From Proteiniborus sp. MB09-C3 (GTDB lineage: Bacteria > Bacillota > Clostridia > Tissierellales > Proteiniboraceae): DNA of 64,000 bases. Positions 63,746 through 64,000 of this stretch are shown piece after piece. Within the stretch, counting starts at the first letter, position 1. Each line of letters starts with the position of its first letter. Both the position numbers and the translations under genes were made by a program. Location of the stretch: NCBI RefSeq assembly GCF_030263895.1, contig NZ_CP127161.1:1364001-1428000 (forward strand), in the 5' to 3' direction. The notes beneath the pieces are model-generated. The model was not told where the DNA came from. It saw nothing but the letters and a program-made list of their open reading frames with translations, and searched no databases.

Positions 63746-63890
63746 TGACCTAACCCGATTTATGAAAGCTTTTATCATAAATCGATGGTAGCTCAAACGC
63801 AACGAGCACCAACCCTATTGTAGGTTTATGATAGGAGTGTCCGTTAGGACCAAATTTATGAAGGGTAGCGAGCAAGTAAATTTGTGTTGC
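63746..63890. repeat. dispersed repeat, inverted copy of 28284-28426
   Basis: TGACCTAACCCGATTTATGA and the following AAG match 28404-28426 exactly on the other strand; GTCCGTTAGGACCAAATTT and TTGTGTTGC recur in inverted order. No coding function is recognised. Confidence 0.6.
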
Positions 63891-63924
63891 GAGACTGTGT
63901 ATTATTAATTTGAGGAGGAGTATT

Positions 63925-64000
63925 ATGGCAAAGTTATTAAAAAGAAAAATGGAACAAAATTTTATCTTAGAATCAGGTTGACAGATCAAATTACAAAAAA
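63925..64000 (+). CDS. start of an unidentified gene, cut by window end
   Basis: ATG 63925 follows GAGGAGGAG. The frame reads MAKLLKRKMEQNFILESG, then TGA at 63979, then QIKLQK to the end. It is either an 18-residue peptide or a selenocysteine frame; the SECIS region lies mostly outside the window. No family is recognised. Confidence 0.35.

Noticed and set aside
63750-63989. 79-codon open frame on the minus strand
   Set aside because: It runs through the dispersed repeat and opposite the ribosome site at 63915; composition and lack of a ribosome site indicate a chance frame.

Overview
The window comes from a low-GC, Gram-positive anaerobe of the Clostridia (possibly a Tissierellia-like lineage; this placement is inference). 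The grounds are AT-rich DNA with strong AGGAGG ribosome sites, a T-box before leuS, a CtsR-type box before hsp20, lipobox lipoproteins, a glucosaminidase carrying a copper-amine-oxidase-N-type domain, and a probable selenoprotein with a bacterial SECIS hairpin.

Bases 1-18,100 are an accessory region full of decay and duplication. It opens with an XRE regulator and a radical SAM/SPASM peptide maturase. The maturase is followed by an unannotated 28-codon ORF encoding a CxCxxC peptide with a near-perfect ribosome site, which is a likely RiPP precursor. After a belt of dead transposases come a three-gene ABC-2 exporter, an ABC exporter with fused NBD, and a PqqD-like protein. Three modules share the same promoter and leader (4982, 7805, 16543). 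Around 10.2-11.5 kb and 16.5-18.1 kb, pieces of the regulator, an ABC ATPase, a GNAT acetyltransferase and a membrane-anchored protein were recombined into chimeras. The region also holds a sigma-factor gene cut by one in-frame stop, fragments of a molybdopterin oxidoreductase, and two HEPN/MNT toxin-antitoxin pairs, one with a broken HEPN gene.

Bases 18,200-35,000 look more like core genome. They contain a HesB/IscA-like selenoprotein gene with an in-frame TGA, a secreted glucosaminidase, and a probable flavin-based extracytoplasmic electron-transfer locus (ApbE, NDH-2, polyprenyl synthase, FMN-binding lipoprotein) with a CitA/CitB-type two-component system. A complete pyruvate dehydrogenase-type operon (E1a, E1b, E2, E3) follows. 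A lipoate-protein ligase that could serve its E2 lies at 43-44 kb. A DUF2249 protein and a DUF1538/P-II pair close this part.

Bases 35,000-55,000 are transport and stress islands: an HTH/response regulator/kinase/ABC module of the lantibiotic-bacitracin type; an AraC-like regulator and Fur box before a YclNOPQ-type siderophore importer; a split LysO-type lysine exporter; an operon joining a FecCD-type metal importer to a methyltransferase, a DUF364 protein and a MoeA-like protein (candidate molybdate/tungstate uptake); isoaspartyl dipeptidase; PadR with its operator; and a formate/nitrite channel. Bases 55,000-64,000 carry T-box-leuS, hsp20, an RND efflux pump with its adaptor, and a leader-peptide/terminator arrangement typical of translation-coupled attenuation before a gene cut by the window end. 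At least four copies of a palindromic MITE-like repeat lie between genes.
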